In this document: positions 62,365 to 64,000 of the stretch, one piece after another
Layout: every line of letters starts with the position of its first letter
How positions within the stretch are numbered: the first letter of the stretch is position 1
Assembly (NCBI GenBank): GCA_013365325.1
Contig: JABVXV010000106.1
Span: 62,001 to 126,000, forward strand
DNA: 64,000 nucleotides
Direction of reading: 5' to 3'
Source: Dipetalonema caudispina
Lineage: Eukaryota > Nematoda > Chromadorea > Rhabditida > Onchocercidae
Position numbers and translations under genes: made by a program
The notes under the pieces: generated by a model
What the model was told of the DNA's origin: nothing
Databases searched by the model: none
What the model saw: the letters and a program-made list of their open reading frames with translations, nothing else

Positions 62365-64000
62365 ATGGATTTCACTCTGTTAGCGAAACAGTTGAAAGAA
62401 ATATGTGATAAAGAAGGAACCCTAACAATTGTACGCAAATGTTTAGTATTTATTTTTACCACACTTCAGACGTTTCTTCATATTTTGCAAAAGCATTGAT
62501 AAAAATAGTAACAATATGATAATATACATCATAAAATGTTAAGGATGATTGGCAAATAGTGCATCATATTTTGGAAAACGAAACATTTCTTAATGCTTTA
62601 CAAACGGATGGCCATGTGTTCAGTTTTGATCACAGTCAATTTTTGCAGAAGTTAGGAAACTGCGCACTGCAAGTAACGCTCTTTTATTTTTCCAGTGCAA
62701 TGACCTGTAGCTTAAAAAATACCAAAACATATATTTGCAGTCAGAGAATTAGGATTACTGTTACAGAATGAATTCATAAAGTAAATCAGGGAAATTAGTT
62801 AAGTCATGAGGAAAAAACATTTAATACATTTCGGCGTTCCAGACAGAATCCACAACTTATTTTTGCTATAATATCTTTACTTCAGTTTACTTAATGTGTA
62901 GGAGATGGAACAAAATTATACTGCCACAACAGCGAAGAAATTCAATCGACGAGCTTTTGAGGCATTCAGAATTATCCTATGGCATTTTATTAAGAAAATT
63001 GGTAGGTCCACTTCCAGTACGCCGTATTACGTAGTGATTATTTCCTCATATGTTTAACAACACTTTCTTACCTTTCATTTTCTATCATTTTCACATAATT
63101 GACTTAAGATTAGATGGATTTACAGATACTGTCGATACAGTTACTGTCATGGACTACTTGCTGAGACTTCTACGTTATATATCGTCATGCACACAGCAAA
63201 TTATGGATGACGCGCTTGCTCTTTTGCATCGAAATTTCGCTTCAGACGTCACTTCTTTATTAGCATTGCTGTTGGAAAAGAAGTCAATTTTGATTTTGAA
63301 GCCTCACCATTTCTACGGTAAAGATGAAGTGTTCACAAAAAAAACCCTTCTCTAGTTTCCACTTATCTGACGTTAAGTCCAATGCTTTTTTCTAGGCTTA
63401 TGGACAAACTGCATGCAGTTCTGTCTACGCTACGTTGATATACGTGATTACAATTATATTATACGTACTTGTTCTTGGATTCTTCTGCAAGTAACTCGTG
63501 CTGCCAAATATTGTGGCCTCATGTTGCTCGCAGAGCAGATGGTTGAAAAAACCGCACAGATGTTGAAAAAATATTTGTAAGTTATCCTTATAAGCTAAAA
63601 AGCTTTTCAGTTAATGTTAAACGATATCTTTTCCTTTCAGAGCAGCTCAATGTAGTTAGTTATCCCAAAAAATATTAAAGTACCAATAATTTGGATTGTA
63701 AAAGTACTTCTGGATTTTATTGCTGACCGTTAGTATTGGTAAATATATTAAGGGTATACTTCATTATTTTCCAGGCTTAGCTGCCACGCAGGTTATAAGA
63801 CTTTCATGTTATTTGATGATTTATATGTCAACTTTCTGCGTATTTTTAATGAGCTTTTATCTGAATTCGGAGCTAAAAATTGGCATTTAATGAGCACGGT
63901 ATGTGGTTACTGAATTATTCTACTGTTTTCGCAAGGTTGCCTATTTCAAATTTTGATGTATTTTATTTTTAAGCAATCTCGAGAACTTTCTGACTTAATT
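62365..64000 (+). CDS. N-terminus of a large helical protein, possibly ATM/Tel1-like kinase (partial)
   Basis: Six complete exons and the start of a seventh (62365-62430, 62544-62672, 62902-63001, 63126-63317, 63396-63576, 63775-63898, 63974 onward) encode the first 273 residues. The gene runs off the right edge. The protein is all-helical in appearance, with Leu-rich amphipathic repeats and no TM helix. The start (LLAKQLKEICDKEGTLTI), a later basic AKKFNRRAFEAFRIIL helix and LWTNCMQFCLRYVDIRDYNY align loosely with the N-terminal TAN/HEAT region of ATM, the DNA double-strand-break kinase. This is recognition by eye of a weakly conserved region, so another HEAT-repeat protein is possible. The kinase domain, which would decide, lies outside the window. 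E2F-like sites upstream would suit a DNA-damage or cell-cycle gene. Confidence 0.5.

Noticed and set aside
1..64000. tRNA, rRNA, CRISPR arrays and bacterial operons
   Set aside because: No cloverleaf boxes, conserved rRNA blocks, regular spaced repeats or closely packed co-directional intronless genes were seen by eye.

Overview
The window looks like nuclear DNA of a parasitic nematode, most likely a clade III (spirurid or filarial) worm. The DNA is AT-rich. Genes are cut into many short exons separated by introns of roughly 100-300 bases, with a few multi-kilobase ones. Splice acceptors are of the TTTCAG/TTTTAG kind. Several start codons lie only a few bases after a perfect splice acceptor, as expected for spliced-leader trans-splicing. 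No bacterial operon, rRNA, tRNA or CRISPR array was recognised. All exon models were joined by eye from frame, splice sites and family knowledge, and every complete model keeps an open frame across all joins.

Layout: (1) 264-1899, plus strand, a small six-cysteine single-pass membrane protein. (2) 5166-13769, minus, an 18-exon tincar-like eight-TM protein with a long Gln/Ser/Gly-rich tail. (3) 13770-21292, mostly empty intergenic DNA with one GC-richer island near 15.0-15.35 kb. (4) 21293-28180, minus, a 27-exon homologue of SUZ12, the Polycomb repressive complex 2 subunit, with a VEFS box. (5) 28181-32809, mostly non-coding, with possibly decayed coding sequence. (6) 32810-34670, plus, a divergent Ras-family GTPase. 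(7) 37045-43992, plus, a claudin/PMP22-type tetraspan protein. (8) 45588-49300, minus, a GTPBP1-type translational GTPase (cgp-1). (9) 49934-52093, plus, the RNA-binding protein RBM42, head-to-head with (8). (10) 53657-54693, plus, a candidate unrecognised two-exon small gene. (11) 56762-60562, plus, a coiled-coil protein. (12) 62365 to the window end, plus, the N-terminal part of a large protein that resembles the helical N-terminus of ATM.

The genes do not form one pathway. Three have nuclear or RNA themes (SUZ12, RBM42, the possible ATM), and GTPBP1 has been linked to mRNA turnover and translation. The strongest points for a second look are the nematode SUZ12 with a substituted zinc ligand, the Ras-like protein with a broken G3 motif and no CAAX box, the candidate small gene at 53.7-54.7 kb, the two E2F-like sites before the ATM-like gene, and an open frame at 28.8-29.4 kb interrupted only by TGA codons. 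I did not find a convincing new multi-gene system.
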